Origin: Polytrichum commune
Taxonomy: Eukaryota; Streptophyta; Polytrichopsida; Polytrichales; Polytrichaceae
Direction: 5' to 3'
Assembly (NCBI GenBank): GCA_950295325.1
Contig: OX485803.1
Location: 1,304,001-1,368,000, forward strand
Length of the DNA: 64,000 nt
Position 1 is the first letter of the stretch. The number at the start of each line of letters is the position of its first letter. The translations under genes and the position numbers were made by a program. The notes under the pieces were generated by a model. That model was not told the DNA's origin. It ran no database searches and saw only the letters and a program-made list of their open reading frames with translations. Below, in pieces: positions 63,895 through 64,000 of the stretch.

Positions 63895-64000
63895 GTGATC
63901 TTTGGATTCACAAGTTTACCTTAGATTCCGTTTCCTAGTGTCTCCAACTTGTGGGTAATTATTGTGGCTTTCTTGAAATTTTTATTAAAGAATTAATGGC

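Noticed and set aside
63411-63911. 166-codon minus-strand frame
   Set aside because: It is a shadow of the U-box exon.
1-64000. CRISPR arrays, operons, bacterial promoters, organelle genes
   Set aside because: The genes are spliced plant nuclear genes; no regularly spaced direct repeats or organelle reading frames are visible.

Overview
The window is nuclear DNA of a land plant. The evidence is four spliced or secreted genes of plant families (a multi-pass membrane metallophosphoesterase, a tomosyn, a small secreted LysM protein, a PUB43/44-like U-box protein), GT-AG introns, long transcribed leaders, and AT-rich intergenic DNA full of degenerate DNA-transposon relics. I cannot name the species. 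The sparse genes and long leaders do not exclude a bryophyte, lycophyte, fern or seed plant.

Layout. 752-12135 (+): ten exons of a calcineurin-like metallophosphoesterase membrane protein whose first exons lie left of the window. 12136-28600: gene-poor, with one PIF/Harbinger-type MITE at 13214 and another at 23085, a hAT-like non-autonomous element (15200-15729), a fold-back cluster (18239-19560), a short CTACA-ended element (27288-27510), a tRNA-derived SINE-like relic (14678) and several G/C homopolymers. 28614-38874 (+): TATA box, about 1.2 kb leader and 24 coding exons of a complete 1117-residue tomosyn. 39351-39760: an unidentified two-exon reading. 42600-43558 (+): a leader built of tandem repeats, then an intact 100-residue secreted LysM protein. 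43800-58450: repeat-rich. It contains the most informative element, a decayed 2.9 kb PIF/Harbinger transposon (46440-49358) whose ends match the MITEs here and whose interior still holds recognisable transposase. 58450-63924 (+): a probable leader with a 3.4 kb intron, then the first coding exon of a U-box/ARM E3 ligase cut by the right edge.

The genes do not form one pathway. The LysM and U-box proteins both belong to families tied to chitin or immune signalling, and tomosyn to SNARE-dependent secretion, but their nearness is probably incidental in a repeat-rich eukaryotic chromosome. I found no undescribed multi-gene system. The strongest non-routine observation is the presence, in one window, of a non-autonomous MITE family and its decayed transposase-bearing relative.
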